A DNA stretch of 64,000 bases from Phytoseiulus persimilis. Taxonomy: Eukaryota > Arthropoda > Arachnida > Mesostigmata > Phytoseiidae. The stretch spans positions 26,474,001 to 26,538,000 of the forward strand of contig CM075101.1 of NCBI GenBank assembly GCA_037576195.1, in the 5' to 3' direction. A program made the position numbers and the translations under genes. Below, piece by piece: positions 48,301 through 61,817 of this stretch; positions within the stretch are counted from its first letter, which is position 1; each line of letters begins with the position of its first letter. The notes beneath the pieces were generated by a model. The model was not told the origin of the DNA. It did no database searches and saw nothing but the letters and a program-made list of their open reading frames with translations.

Positions 48301-50578
48301 ACAATCAGTCATCTCGATCTCCTCAAGCCGAACGAAAGGAGATATTAGGAATGCTATCAGATTCGAATCGATCCCAGAGCTCATGACATCATGGTTGTTG
48401 GAAATCGTCACCGCGGAGAGCCAGGCAGCCGGCTCGCAGAATCTCGATCGAGTTGAGCTCAACGCGACGTAGTAACCGAGGCTACCGAGTGGAGGCGAAA
48501 AACGGGAGCGAATCCCGCTCTGATTTTGGCTCGCCGGGATTCCCAACATCGCTGGGACTCCTCGTCGATTTCGTAGCTTGTGAGACGTCTGGGAAGTCCG
48601 AACTAGTCGGACAGATTATGGCGGCGAACGCCCAGATTATTGGCGCTCATGGCGGGGCTGTTCCCGCTAATCGGACCTGGAGGTTACAGTGAATCGTATC
48701 GTTTCCGTCCGCGCGAACGAATCGCTCCGTTTTACGCGAGTAGAGCCTTGTAGGTAGTTGCACCGAGGTGCAACGGAGTGGTGACAGCTGCTCTTCCCGG
48801 TTGTTGGCCTGTGATAATCCTCGCTACGGATGACGTTGGAATCGGCAAAGCTGCTAAAACAGAAAGGTAGCCCAGACAGAATGGACGGACGAACGCCCAG
48901 TAGCTGTGAGCACGCGACGCGTCTTCGTCTCCAGCAGAATCGTTTTCTCCGACAGATCACTATTGTTCGCTCTCAACTATGAAGCACATGCTCGACTATG
49001 ATTTATCTGACAGCGTCGGGAGTTTGAAACGGATCCCGAAAATAACTTTTAATCCGTCAGAGGAGAGCTTGGTTTCCGAGCAAACGCCGTGTTGCCAAAG
49101 TTTTCGATTGAGCATTGTCCCCCTCCCCTCTCCTGAAGGATTTGCGAGCTCGAAAGGAACCCAGAGCTTCGGATGTGATTGCTCGAGTATTCTCCAAGAC
49201 GTCAAGTATTCTCGCGGAGAAACTTGGTTCTCAACTGCCGCGCTGCTTAGGATTAGGACTCTGATTGGCCCGACTCGACAACGCCGGCACCGACTCTCCA
49301 GTTCTTATCCATCCCTTCACGAGCACGGACTCCGTGTCTGTAAGACGAGAGCAGTAACGTCAGAAGTTGGCAATGGTAAATTGAAACATCGGAGCGTGTA
49401 TCATTTTTCTCCAGGTTCCGCATTCGCTCTCGCTTGCGATACCCGTCACAATTCTGGATGTAATCATCGGGCCTTCCCAGCCTGACACGAACTATCTGTC
49501 ACGATTCAATTGTACCTTTCGACTCGGCTGGTTATAAGGTGGGTCAGTCAAGCGTCAGCGATGACTGAAATTCGGTTTCAAAAACATTGACTTCGGAATT
49601 AGTTCCGGGAATACCTTATCCCGATTCTCGAAATTCGAACGCTATTCGGTGCGAATCAGCCGCCGCAGCAATCTGCGGAGTGGAAGCCATCAACGACCGC
49701 TGAGTATGCGAACAGCAGCTGATATGAAACTCAACCCCCGACGGCCAGCAAATTGAAAATTTTCAGACACCAGCATCGTGAGAAGCTCTCGCGCGACGCA
49801 AACATTTGCTGTTCGAGGACTTGTCCCTTCTCCCGAGATTACGATGTGAGGGAACTGAAAATAAAAGTGTCTAAGCTCATCGAATCGAGATATTTGGGAA
49901 AGCTTCGGTGCAGGAATCGTTCCGCTTAGAATCATAGGATGCATGTACGTTGTCCTGGTCCATTTCCGAGCTCAAGCTAAGTCCGGAATCGGCCGAGAAC
50001 CAAAGAAAAAACTGAAGGTTGATTCCCCTTTCACCGAACGCTTGGCTGTGGGGGACTGATAGGCAATAGCCGAACCACCATTACGATCCATGCAATGCTC
50101 CAGGACAGCGATATACCTCCACAGACTTAAGGAGATGGAGCACCATCGGTGGTTACGAGTCCTACTTGAGATTTGGTCGCGAGGCTGAACGTTCAACGCT
50201 CATGTAGCAGGAACCAGCTTCGAATCGCACAGGGCGGTGTTGACTTCTTCTGATTCTCGAACGCTGCCGCGGGTGTGAGCCTGCCTCGATCGAATGTCCC
50301 ACGAGAATCGAAGTCCCTCGAGCTGAAACTTCACGGACATCAATATCCCGCATCCATCCCGTTTATTTGGTAACCGAGGACGATACCGCCACAAGGTTGG
50401 CTGAGAGTAGAGCTCATGTTCCCTTGCCCTCAACGGGTCGAGTGTGTCCCGCCGGAAACTTTGCGACGTCTTTGCAACGAGCACATGTTTTGCTGTTCTA
50501 TCAGCTGTTGGATCCCAGTATTTTATTATGATGAGCGAGCGTCACGGAGCATCGAAGGGACATCAAGAGTGATCAGGA
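48301..50578. other. Interval without a supported gene
   Basis: A plus frame of 168 codons (48979-49485) is open and partly protein-like, but has no motif I recognise and no defined splice partners. The rest holds only short frames. Confidence 0.35.
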
Positions 50579-50611
50579 GTGACCGAGGAAGGAGGACCGC
50601 CGACGGTTCTC

Positions 50612-52599
50612 ATGGAGAGATGGCAGATTGGAATTTGGCCGCGCGCGTCCGACGAATCGGACACTAAATCTCTGAATATTCAATCGAGTCCTCCTGAACG
50701 TGAGCACGGTTCGCTAGTGCTCTGCTGGTTGACTTTCCATCGGCATAACCTCAGAGCTCTGATGATTAGCTGCGTCCTGACATTATTGTACCCGTTGTGG
50801 AATACTGGCGAGGGGGTTTTTGCGTGAGTAGCCCTTGCTCATCTCCGCGTAAGTTCAAGAAATCGCGTTCCAAGAGATTCTCAGAAGAGCATGCAGGTCG
50901 GACGGCTCACCTCTGTCCAGGAAGATCACGGTGTTTCGCTCTTTTGCATGATCCAGGCGAGACATTTGTGGAAGATTGGCGGACGCCCCATTATGCTCCG
51001 ATAACTTCCAGCCCTCGCGACGCTTGGGTGATTTGTGCTCGGCAGCAGTCGTCGCTGGCGTGTTCGACAACAGGGGCTCAATCCTGAACGCTCTCATCGC
51101 GATATATACGGTGGCAACGTTAACGAAACAGCTTCGCTCAAATTTCCTCCTCGCTTGGCCAGACCGACTCAGGTGTGTTCGGAGATCCATTCGATTCGGA
51201 AACGATTGGAACGGAGAACGATGATCTGTTCTTATATTTGATTTTCGTTCCCAGACCCATGAGGCGATCACGAACTTGGAAGCTACGGATAACGATTCTC
51301 TTCATGCGCCTGCTGGTAGCAGTATGCGAAATCTCAATTTACAAGTTGGTAGTTGGTAGAGCAATGGCAACGGATATCGGACGCATTACCACATCTGAGT
51401 ACTTCACTGCCCAAGTTTCTCTCAGGTCCGTTCATCAGTACGTTGCAGAACGATCGAACTTGACGAAAGTCCCCCGAGGCCTTGTGGTTTCGTTGGCCTG
51501 TCGAATTTTCGGCATCACCGTGCAAGCTTTTGTTGTATCGACGCTCGGTGCCCTACTGAAGAACAATCTGGGCCGCGAACGTCTACGGGACCACGTACGA
51601 CAGATCGTTCAGTCTGTGGAAACTGTCCGAGAGTTCGCGGTTCCCTTGTACATCATCCTGATGAGGGGCAGGTACGGGCTCGTGTTTCCGGCCTGTCTCA
51701 CTATCTGATGGAAGCTAGAGGCTCTTCGCGGTGTCGCCGAAAAATTGTAACTGTGCTTCACATGGCTCAAGGTTTCCAGGAGGATACGATCCTTTCTGGC
51801 CACAGACGGGGTACGTCGAAGAGACCCATGTCCCGGGCGGGGGCTACATTGAGCTCGCGTGGTATCTGACAGTGTCTCTCGCCGTCTTGGCACTCCATCG
51901 TTGGACATTCCTGCGAACCACATGCTCTGGACCCGACAGCTTCACGGCTTCATTCTTGCAACTGGCTTGTGTGACCGTTTTCACTGCCGCCTTCCCTCCG
52001 GCATCTGTGATCGCGTATGTGATGACCAGCCTGGAGCTCAGAGCGCGAGAACGCTCCACCTGCAGCTCTGAAAGCGTCCCCTGTGACCTCGGTGAGACAC
52101 GCCTCTGGTTGAGGCCGCTGAGAGGAAATCGATTCGCGAATTCGTTTCCGTGGGATGAGTGATTTCTTCTCTCGATTACAGACCAGTGGTGTGACAAGTT
52201 CTCATCGCTATGCAGGGCCGTCGTGTTCATCAACACGCTGGTACTCGCTTTCAGCTCAGAGATCGTTCCGATGTGGTTTTTCGCCCATCGGACAGGATCT
52301 CTGGAAGGGTACACCGATTTCAAGATGCAGTCGGTCACATCGGTTGCTGACAGCGTTTCGACGAACACAACGACCTGCTTCGTCCACGCCTATGCAGATC
52401 TGGCGAAGAGACACAAGAAGTTCAACGATTCGCACCACGTTCTCCTGTTCCGGATGGGATTCGCTATAGTTTTCCAGGTCGGTAGACGAACGCTCACTAT
52501 TCAAATGTGCGGAATGCCTCCACAGAAGAGGATTTATTCCAGTGTTTCTTGCAGAACGTAGTTCTGATAGTTACAACCTTCATCAGCCAACACGCCTGA
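50612..52599 (+). CDS. Putative gustatory-receptor-type seven-transmembrane chemoreceptor, six exons
   Basis: Exons 50612-50823, 51074-51172, 51255-51671, 51772-52091, 52182-52477 and 52555-52599 join with matching phases to a 462-residue protein. Donors include TTTGC|gtgagt, CTCAG|gtgtgt, GGCAG|gtacgg, CTCG|gtgaga and CCAG|gtcggt. Hydrophobic helices lie near residues 47-65, 73-90, 113-138, 179-204, 270-288, 303-325, 362-384 and 441-459. The polar loop QWCDKFSSLC before the FINTLV helix, and a final very short exon that completes the last helix and contains TTFISQHA, match the layout of arthropod Gr genes, whose last helix carries a TYhhhhhQF-type motif. The start could also be the in-frame ATG at 50579. 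The exon 4 acceptor (ggctcaag) is the weakest point; its first 25 residues are Gly/Pro-rich and may be mis-modelled. Gr family by architecture, not by alignment. Confidence 0.62.
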
Positions 52600-55500
52600 C
52601 GAACGCAGTCGTCCGATACTGTCGTATGCGGAATACAGATGTGGAAGTGGTTGGGCACGAAGTTACGTCAGCAACAACTTATGAGGACTATAGATCATTG
52701 TTGACCATTTCTGCATCAAAGTTGTTTATAAATATTGACCGATCTCCTCCAAGTTCGACTGTCATCCAAACACGGGGAAGGCTCCGATGGGGAGTCAGGC
52801 GGGTTTGGCTCCGAGTGGTGCTCACGACCGCAACGAAATTGTTCCCTTCTCGGGGGCAGGTCAGGGCATTGATAGTCGCTGAATTCCAGCGAGCTTTCGT
52901 GGTTTTTCTCCCAACGAGCTCAGCTCCAATTCTGCCGTTGACACGGAACCGCCCGGCTACGATGGTAGCGGGACTCAGGACCCGTATCGGGCTACGTGCT
53001 GGACAGAAACGGACGAGATTCGTCAGGAGTGCAGATAGTTGAAGCCGAGTCTCACAGGTGCTCAATCTGCCTCATCAGATAGGCTCGGAAGATACCAACA
53101 AACATCCGTGAAATCTTCATGCCCGATGTGCCGAAACCGATAGCAACGAAAACCCGAAACGCCGAATAAAAATCGCGTGGGGCCGAAGACCCCTCCCCTC
53201 GTTTTGAGGGTCAAGCGGATCCAGCTAAGCTTCTATGCACAGCACAGGGTCTGACAGACTGCACTTGGATGGCAAGAAGAGACCAGGTAAATCATGATAA
53301 GCTTGAGAACTGCACATCCAAAACGATGCCCGACTTTATCGCGAGCCGAGCTGTTTGGGTTACTGATCACTGACATTCCGGGTATGTGAAGGAAGCCTCT
53401 TACGTCGAGGAACTTCCCTACATTGGAATTTTCGCGAGGCGCCAGCAAGGTCGACCTCAGTTGAGATCCTTTGCTTGAATACCCTGACTTCAGAATTACA
53501 CGAAGGCAGTCTCCCAGACCCTTGCAAAAACTTTCGGCACATCGGGAAGACAGCGTTCATAGAGGAGTCACTTCAGGAGAACACTCTCCGGAGATCCTAC
53601 TCGATAGAGGGCAACGCAAAACCGGCTGTGAGAAAAGCATGGCGATACGGATCGATTCCAAAGAAGCGAAAAGTCTGGCTTTGTTCCTAGTTATGGAGAA
53701 AGCTGGCCGAGCAGGCAACTGCAACCCCCTGAAGTTAGCGCCGGGGACCTCAACTATTAGCCGTTCGATGAAGCTGTCGGCGTCATCGTTCCGTGGAGGT
53801 GAACTTTTCCCTGAACCATTCCTGATTGCAGCGCCTGGTTCCCCTGGAAGAATTGCATGTTTCGCCTCAATTGTATCCTGTGTACGTTGTTCACAAGCGT
53901 TGACGCTTCCAAATGAAGGGAGATTTCATCAGCTGGTATAGGCCCGGGTATGGCAGTCAACGTTTGTCTGAAATCACTGTGGAGAAGATCTGCTACGCCT
54001 CACATGAAGTATTGATCTCCTTCCAAGTCTCGCGGAGTCATGCGCAAGCGATTTCTCGAAAGCCATTCTACACTCGTCTAGTACAATGATTCTCCATTAT
54101 CTAAGAGCTCGGGATTGGTCACTTTCTTCACTGATGATGCCTACGATGTTCAACGGCAACTTTTGGCCTGCGTTAGGGGTTCTACGTCCTTCCAAGAGAA
54201 AGGCAGTGATCCCAGCTGACGGCAGTGCCAGAGCGATGTTATCGAGAGAGCTCCATTCCGCCAGAATCAAATCTTGGGTTGGGAATGGGAGGGGTGGCCA
54301 ATGACCTCCGGGAGAGGCCAGGGAATCAAGTCTCCTATCTGGAATGATGTTCTCTCGTGCTGATGGCTTCCACCCACGTGTGATAGGAGAGAGAAAGCAT
54401 TTTTTGCTATTGGCAGGAACTCTCTCCTCTCTCGAAAGATCTCATCGAATTCCCACGGGAAGGTTCTTCGGTTCGAGGCCGGAATTCCGACGCCTATTGA
54501 CGGATGCACATGACCCCCATTGAGAAATGAACAAAACCCCTATCGAGAAGTGAACCTGACCCCACATCGAATCTCCTGAGGCTGCTTTTCCCGCTTCTGC
54601 GCATCCAGAGTGCTTCATTCCCCCTCGATGAAGAGGAAGCGGAGAGTGATAATATCAGTGTCGTTCACTGTCTACTCGACCCCTCTTACGGCTTTTTCTC
54701 TGCCTAGAGCAGGGGTTGGGAGACGGAGATCGTGGAGAATCTTCGCTGAGGCCGGCGGAAGTTCCCGCGGGCTTGTAGGGGGTGATGACTTTCAGGTCCT
54801 GAACTCCTTCTCCCGGAACGGCGATGCGCGGTTGAACAGAAGGAGTGACTCGCCTTACCGTGTATATGGGGGTCGGGAACTTAACGAACTAGAGATCGGT
54901 TCCCTTCCTGGGAGGAGTTTATACTGTGCACGGTCCCTATGTTTACACAGCCATTCTTCCTAATTCCCGTGATTGTACGTGATCTCAAGTTGGATGCGGT
55001 CGTATGCGCTTGATCTGGGTTGTGACTAGGCCTTGCACCGGTTATTTAATGCGTGCGAGGACGAAACCGAGCATCCTCGATGATAGATTCTTCTTGTTAA
55101 GAGCATTCCAGAACGGATTCTTTTGGAGCGAGAAATTGTGCTACAGAAGCCCAGTCTCCCCACCATGTGCCGCGGTCGTTGTGTACATGTATTTTCCAGT
55201 AACTCTTAGAAGCTGATGCTCTCTTAACGTAAATCATGAAATTCCCTGGAATTGTTTTGCACTAGGAAAATGGTTCAAAGGGGAGAATAAAAGGTCTGTC
55301 GATCGAATGAGCCATGTCAATATTTCACAATGAACAATTCCTAGATTCGTGGGAACAATCAACACTGGGAACTTCCGAATATGGATAAAGCCGGATATAA
55401 TACTCAGTGCGATGGCTGGATTCGGTAGTTCGAGATCACGCGTTAAACTTCGGGCTCGAATGTTGTGAAATTAAACCTGACACCTCCATGCGGACCGATC

Positions 55501-56794
55501 TGGAACTTTTTTCTTTCCGTCATAGCGCTGGAGACTCTCTCGAAGAAGGAGAACGACGAGAAAGCAGCCGGAGCTCCTTTGTTGCGCTCCACTACGATGT
55601 AATGTTCTCCGTGATACACTCCTCGAGCCCGAATCGCTTTTACCGATTAACCAGTTATATTGCTGTAGGGATCTATGATTCATGCCGGTTCTTTGAGATG
55701 CAGCACATATTCTGATCAGGCTGCGCAATTTTCCTGAGATGCCCTCAATATCTGGATACAGGCCCTGAGATACTCTTCATCGCAGTGTGTTCGTATGCGA
55801 GAATGAGGCGAATTTGCTTTGTGCAATCCTGCTCCACGAAGTTGATTCTTTCGGACTTCGACCTTTCAGATCCCAGTTGTCTCGCTGCGGCTGCAGATTG
55901 ATCTCGATGAACTTCCGAGAGCCGTGAATTCAGCTCACTGCTGCGGATCGAATCCATGGCTCTGATGACGAGTTGGAGTGATCACTGCAGTTCTTGACTC
56001 GAGATTGTCGCGACGAGGTGACGACGATGAGTTACGCAACCTACGGTGAGATGGGACAGTTTTAATGTATTTGTTCAGAAAGCTCATGATATCACGATTG
56101 CGGCCAAACAATGCATGAGCACAGTCGGCTGCACTTTTCCCCGCACAGGAGGAGTTTTCCAGGAGAATCATTCAAACTCCAACATCTCCGACAACCTTGG
56201 ACTTCGTAAGTTCGATTCCGGGAGTCCTGGTAGGACCCAACGCTCGTACCTTGAGGCGCGCTGACAGCGGCTATGGAAAGCTCAGCTGTGAACCATGAGC
56301 TCAATGCAAGAGGGAATGGCAGGAACAAGGGGGCAAACATCCAACACGAATAACAATTTCAGGGAGTTCTCGGTGGATGAAGTTCCGGTTTTCGCAGTGA
56401 GCTCTATCAGCTTCTAGACCGCAATAAGAACAAGCTGAACTCCTGATTGTTGCAATTTTGAGCTCCGGATCCAAGCATTCGCAACGGAGGGAATATAAAG
56501 CTAACTTCCAATACATTTAGCGTGAACAGACGAGCTCATCAGACTTGTTCGAATACTGCGCTCGAAATCAAAACTACAGTGAAGTTCTCTGTATCGACGT
56601 GCGAAAGTCAACCAAGGAACTCATCCCTTCTCGTGGTATTCCAGTGGCGAGCAAGCTTGCAAGGACGATATCTAACTCCGTGAAAATCCCTGTCTGGGGT
56701 GGTTCTCGGCTAAGATTCGTCGATCAGCAATCACAAGAGGAATTTCCTCGAGAAAATTATCTTCGAACTACCGATGTCAGTGTTATCACTCATT
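52600..56794. other. Interval without a defined gene
   Basis: The 53471-53941 (+) frame is the longest open stretch, and a second plus frame is open inside it. Neither gives a recognisable product. Elsewhere only short overlapping frames are seen. Further receptor exons could be hidden here, but I cannot support any. Confidence 0.35.
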
Positions 56795-58340
56795 CGTTGG
56801 TCGATAACCTGAGCCCGAGTGAGCCCGTCCTGGGGTGATGCGATCCTTCTCCTGAAGAGGGGACTCTTCTTGAGGGAGCGAAGAGAGGCATTCCAATGTT
56901 CGCGGAAGAGAACAATGCGATGCATAGCGGTTTTCACCGTGCTCGCGAAGCTCACGAGAAGCGTTTTTGACGAGCAAAAAGTGTTCGCGATAAGCTCGAC
57001 CGGAATGCAGAGCTGGAGGACAATCTTCTTGCGAAGAAGTGCGCTTGCCTTACGGCAAGAATAGGGAAACAAGGTTCGCGAGAGCTGTGAAAGAACATCG
57101 ATCAGGACGATCGCGCTGAAAATGATCGAACAGCTCACGAGAATCGGTCGCAGCTTCGAGAAGCTCTCAAAATCGAAGCAGTCGATTCTCATGTCAGAAT
57201 CGTCGAACTCTTTGAGATTGGCGAAGAGCGCTTCCCGATAACCGTTGGGGCACTCGCGGACGAGATTCTCCAGATACGTTTTCTTTCCCGCACTTGTAGG
57301 GTCAAAGTTACTGCTTGATAGGATTCAGTGGGCGAACAGAGGGTCGATCGTCGATATCGCCCTCGATGGAGCCAATAACAGCTGACCCGTCTCGATAAGA
57401 TCGGGAAAATATTCAAAAAGTGGATCTCGTTGGAGGTACATCAAGTTTCGATCGGTCATGCGCTCGTGCTCAGTCGAGAGGCTCCACGCGATCTTTCTGC
57501 GATGTAGAGGCCGCCCAGTGAGGAATCGTTGTTCTCGATTCAGATTGCAGAAACATTCACGTTCCGTCGAGAACGCGGATAGCAATTCGTCTTTCACAGA
57601 ACAGAAGAACTCATGGCGACAATCGGTCACTGATTTATACTTTGCAGGTGTTATGGGGCTCAGGGGGTCGAACATCATGTGATTAGTATATAAATGTGAG
57701 ACGAAGAATATCAATATCAAAGGAATGATGGCTGCGATGAATTGAGAGTAGCGACGAATACGAATACCAAGTGCGACTTCTCTGGCTGAAATCAGGCTTA
57801 AGTTCCCAGAGTATGAGTGAAACCGTTGACGTTCACCGACGTAACGAGTTCCACGAGGACCGGAACGCTGAGGAAAATCCGGATCCAAATTTCGATAACG
57901 AGAGGTTTGATCAGAGGGGAAACACCAGTTCTGCGCAGACGAAATAAGAAATGGCAGCTCATCTCCTGATTCTTGGCTATAGAATAACGGTTGAGCAGGC
58001 TCCGCTCGTAAGGCTCTGATGCTGTTTGCGCAAGATCAAACTTCGTCCTGATAACGGTGGCATCACAAAGTATTGAAACACGGAGCACTATATGCAGCGT
58101 CCCCTAAGCTGTCCTCCCAACGAACTCCACGCGACAATTTTTCGTATTATCTGAGCATGCGTGCTCGAGGCAGTGGTTCCCCAAAAAATCAGTGATCAAA
58201 ACTGTTGACACGGTAGAATTTGCCGGTCTGATCCAGGTAGCAGAAGAGCTTCGGGACGACCACAGGGTGCTCCGCACGGCCGCTGTGCCCCACTGTTATT
58301 CGTAAAATGCAGTTGTGATGGAGATTTTGGAACAACTCAG
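56795..58340 (-). CDS. Ionotropic-receptor-like gene (iGluR family), possibly degenerate
   Basis: Reading down the minus strand gives the parts of an ionotropic receptor in order. A piece near 58.28-58.19 kb contains VVVPKLFCYLDQTGKFYRV. Then 58094-57830 has TKFDLAQTASEPYERSLLN, like the Dxxx...R end of lobe S1, followed by a first transmembrane segment in IKPLVIEIWIRIFLSVPV. Then 57797-57330 has a strong helix FIAAIIPLILIFFVSHLYTN, like M3, followed by SPITPAKYKSVTDC and FEYFPDLIETG as in lobe S2. Last, 57318-56795 has LRPILVSCSIIFSAIVLIDV, like M4. The M1 to M3 step needs a frame change, with at best a 38 nt intron. The S2 to M4 step crosses an in-frame TGA at about 57325-57327 unless a 69 nt intron with a weak donor is used. 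It is thus either a gene with very small introns or a recent pseudogene. The canonical S1 arginine and S2 acidic residue were not verified. Confidence 0.42.
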
Positions 58341-58344
58341 AAGC

Positions 58345-61300
58345 TCGAGATCAGTACGAAATTACGATCACTGAGAGGAGAAGGTCCGGTTTCGGATTGG
58401 ACGATCGAATTAATCGATAGGTGGAAGCATAAGGCGTATTTTGGCGGTCAAGCTCTCGACTGAACTGGAGCGCAACGGCCCGAGTTTTCGGAAAAAAACG
58501 CCCCAGGGTCTGCCGTACAGCGGTCGCGCTCGAATCTCGACACTTTCCCGAAAGATTTCCCTCTTTCAGGGGACTCGGAGATTGCGTTCCCACTACTGTT
58601 CTCGTCATTCTACCGTACCATTATGTCGAGGATCGGATGATGGATTCTGCAATGGAGCCAATGAGCTGCGCATGATCTACGGATCAATAGGTGGAACGAG
58701 AAGTCGTCGATCCATCGGCGTAAAGCACAAGCGAGCAATCGGTCGAATCAATCCCTCATTCAATCAAATGATTTCCAGCCTTAGTTTGATCGATAAATTT
58801 TTCACCCAATCAGTGATAGGATTTCCCCAAGTTAATGAGGTTGGAGATGGCGACTCTGAACACTTCTTTCAAGCACGCGCTTGTGTGCCCATAGCCTTTA
58901 ATGCCGTTTCTTGTTCGACGTGGTGATGATGATGCCAGCGGTGGTATGGTCTTGAAGATGGTGCTGTGAGAATCCATGGTCAAAGTATGAAAATCTCCAC
59001 TTTCACGCTGATCAACCGTAGATATCGAGCATCGGTGGCTGACCACGAGTCAACCTGCAGCTCGCGGAAAGAATCCAGCAAGGCTAGATCGGGAAGCAAT
59101 GAATCCTGCGCTGTGAGTGCGCCTGAAGCCTCGCTGAACTCAAAACTCAAACTCGATGCAAAGTCGCCCTGTCCCCTTGAAAAAATCTAGGCTAACCGAT
59201 GGAGCGCTGAGTTGATTGCCCCCAGCATCGACTCCAATTGGCACCTGTTCGGAGCAGTAGCCGCATGCTGATTGAGTGCCTCGAGCGGTTCGTAGCGTCG
59301 AGCAATATAGGAAACACCCGCATCGTGTCGACGAGTGCCCCCGAATGGACGGGCTCGAGTTGGGATATCGGGCATGGGTGTACGGGGAATACGGGATACC
59401 CGTGATCTCGGATTCCGGGCGGCAATCGTTTTTTCCTGCTGCGAAGTTTGCGAGAAGGATCGCGCTCAGCTCATGAAAAAAGACGAGTCTTCTCCATCTG
59501 TTGAGAAATATGGAACCATGTCGTTTATTTTGGTGTACCGCGTTTAAGTAGTATATAGATACTGAAAGTAATCCTTCGGGTTTGAATCGAATGTGATTCG
59601 AAGACAGAAAATGCAGCAACGAGGATTTGGGCAGAGTCGGCGTTCGGTGATGCTCCTCTCCTAGTTAAGGTTGAACCAACCCGTTATCGACAAAGAGGAG
59701 CAAGCCTCCGCGTACTCCCTGTTAAGCGCGGGTATATACTGATAACAGCTCTTAGTGTACGAATGAGCCACTCCGTACTTCCATTTGTTTTTGCTCACTC
59801 TCACGTCATCGTCGCTACCTCTACGATTAGGCAGAGACTCATTCGATCTGAATCAACGTGCACAAATTCATTCGAGTTTCTTTCTAGAACTAACGATTAA
59901 AGAAATCAATGACTCACTCAATCCCCGTGTTTCGCGTCTGTTCGGTTAATGGTTCGCCTGTCTGAATGAATGTACGTTTGTATATATTCTCTCCTCCATA
60001 TAAATGTATGTGTCTGGGTAGGAATCAGTTTCAGCTTAGGTTGAGTAGACACCTCACAGAGTTTGATTGCTAACTATTCCCCGAACTCGATAGTCATCCG
60101 TGATGTGTGATACCCTTATGCTCATTTCGTTGGAGACGACAATCATTGTGATAATGATGATGATGATGATAATGATGACGATAGTGCTCAGATGACGATG
60201 CTCGTGATATCCCTGATCAGAGAAGTACCTAACGGTTCTTGCAACGCAATCAACTTCCGTCCGGTCGGCGAACCGCGTTCAACCGGTCGCGTTTCACTTT
60301 GGAAGCTCCCCCTTTGGAACGGAGGAGAGAGTCTCGCGTCTCGACGTGCCTCATCGCTGGCACGTAGGCTATTGTCGCCGCTGATCGTTCCATCAGGCGG
60401 AGGATAGTGATATCAATAATGATAATATCATTCGATTGTTATTATTATTGGTATTCCTAAGTCTCCTCCCACAGTACCCCAAAAATTACCAGAATAAAAT
60501 GTGATAATAGCAATATCATTTCAACGATGCCTTCATTCGATAAGAGTTGGTGAGAAATCGCTACCGACCGACAGCTGAGAGCTGTCTCTATCCCTCCGGA
60601 CCGAATACTCATTCCGAACTAACTGCAGATATTCGAGATCCCTAGAGCGGTCATCTAAGCCGTGCAGTAATAAAAGTTCGACGCGAAGACCCAAGACAGA
60701 TTGGTCTGAACCTGACAATGAGTGATTCAAAACCTTCACAAACACGTCGGGAGAAACATACTGACAATTCCGACGGTCATCTCGACAAATTGAAGGTGAA
60801 AGCGCTTCGATTATATACTCTAACCGCTGAAAGTTCTCTGGAATGCTGTTGTTCGTTCGGAACCCCATGCAGCGAGGTTCTCAAGCTGTCTCGTGATTAG
60901 GGTGCTTGCACCTGCTTGATCGCGCAGCTGCCCACTGACTCCAAAGAGCGGGCTGCCGGGCCAAGAACGGATCCAGTCACCGCCCGACGTCGAGGTCCTT
61001 GGAACGAGCGGAGAACCTAGCCGTTTACAGTCCGGACACCCTCAGTCAGCCATGCGGGGACACGGTTTAAGTTAGCATCGGACTCCGACGAATGAGTACA
61101 ATTGGTTAGAATATGATCTTGCCTACTACCACATCTTCCATCATGTGCGTATCATGGCTAGAACTAAAGTACACAAATTTACCACCATACACACAAAGCA
61201 GTTTAGCTGAATAGATCTCTTCGACTCGCTCTTCGCACATCAGGTGTGTCGTTGGCGCTAGAATGTCTGTCTGTCTCTCTACCCCTGTCCGACTTCGCTT

Positions 61301-61817
61301 CCTTGCTCGTCGAAATCTGAGACACGAACCAATACACTTATGGTTCAATGCACCCCGAAATCCCGCTCAGCGTACAGCAGTGCTAGCACGACGCATCCAA
61401 TGATGACAAAGCTATTGACGATGGATGTGAACCCGATTCTGATCGACTGATAAGTGACCTGCTCAACCTATCAATGCTTTTAATGTTGCTTCCAGCTGCG
61501 GATATTACCTTGTTTTTCAGCTCCTCCCCTCGACCATGTACAAAAATGGTTGTCGATTCCGGCAGCTAATGTGATGTTTACAAAGTTCCTGACTTTACAC
61601 GGGTTACTGAACTCGCGGTTCTATCAGTAGTTGGTACCGGGTTGCTCGTTTTGTCCCTTTCGGCGGCGGCGGCTCCCACATTGGTGCTTGCCACAGGGGG
61701 TGTCCTTCCGAGTTCTCTAACGCGCTTCGAAAACCGGAGACTCCTCTCCTGGTTGACTCTTGTCGCAAGCCCGATGGTTCTCGCTCGGAAAGACGCCTAT
61801 CTACAGACACCTATCTT
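58345..61817. other. Interval without a supported gene
   Basis: Short frames only. The 59.7-60.5 kb part is AT-richer, with ATT/ATA/GAT-type simple sequence and small inverted repeats around 60.41-60.46 kb (AATAATGATAATATCATT). This is probably intergenic. The 3' UTR of the coiled-coil gene should start at 61817 and run downwards. Confidence 0.45.
60149..60178. repeat. (GAT)n-type trinucleotide repeat
   Basis: This is a short run of GAT/AAT triplets (gataatgatgatgatgatga), slightly interrupted. Confidence 0.85.
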
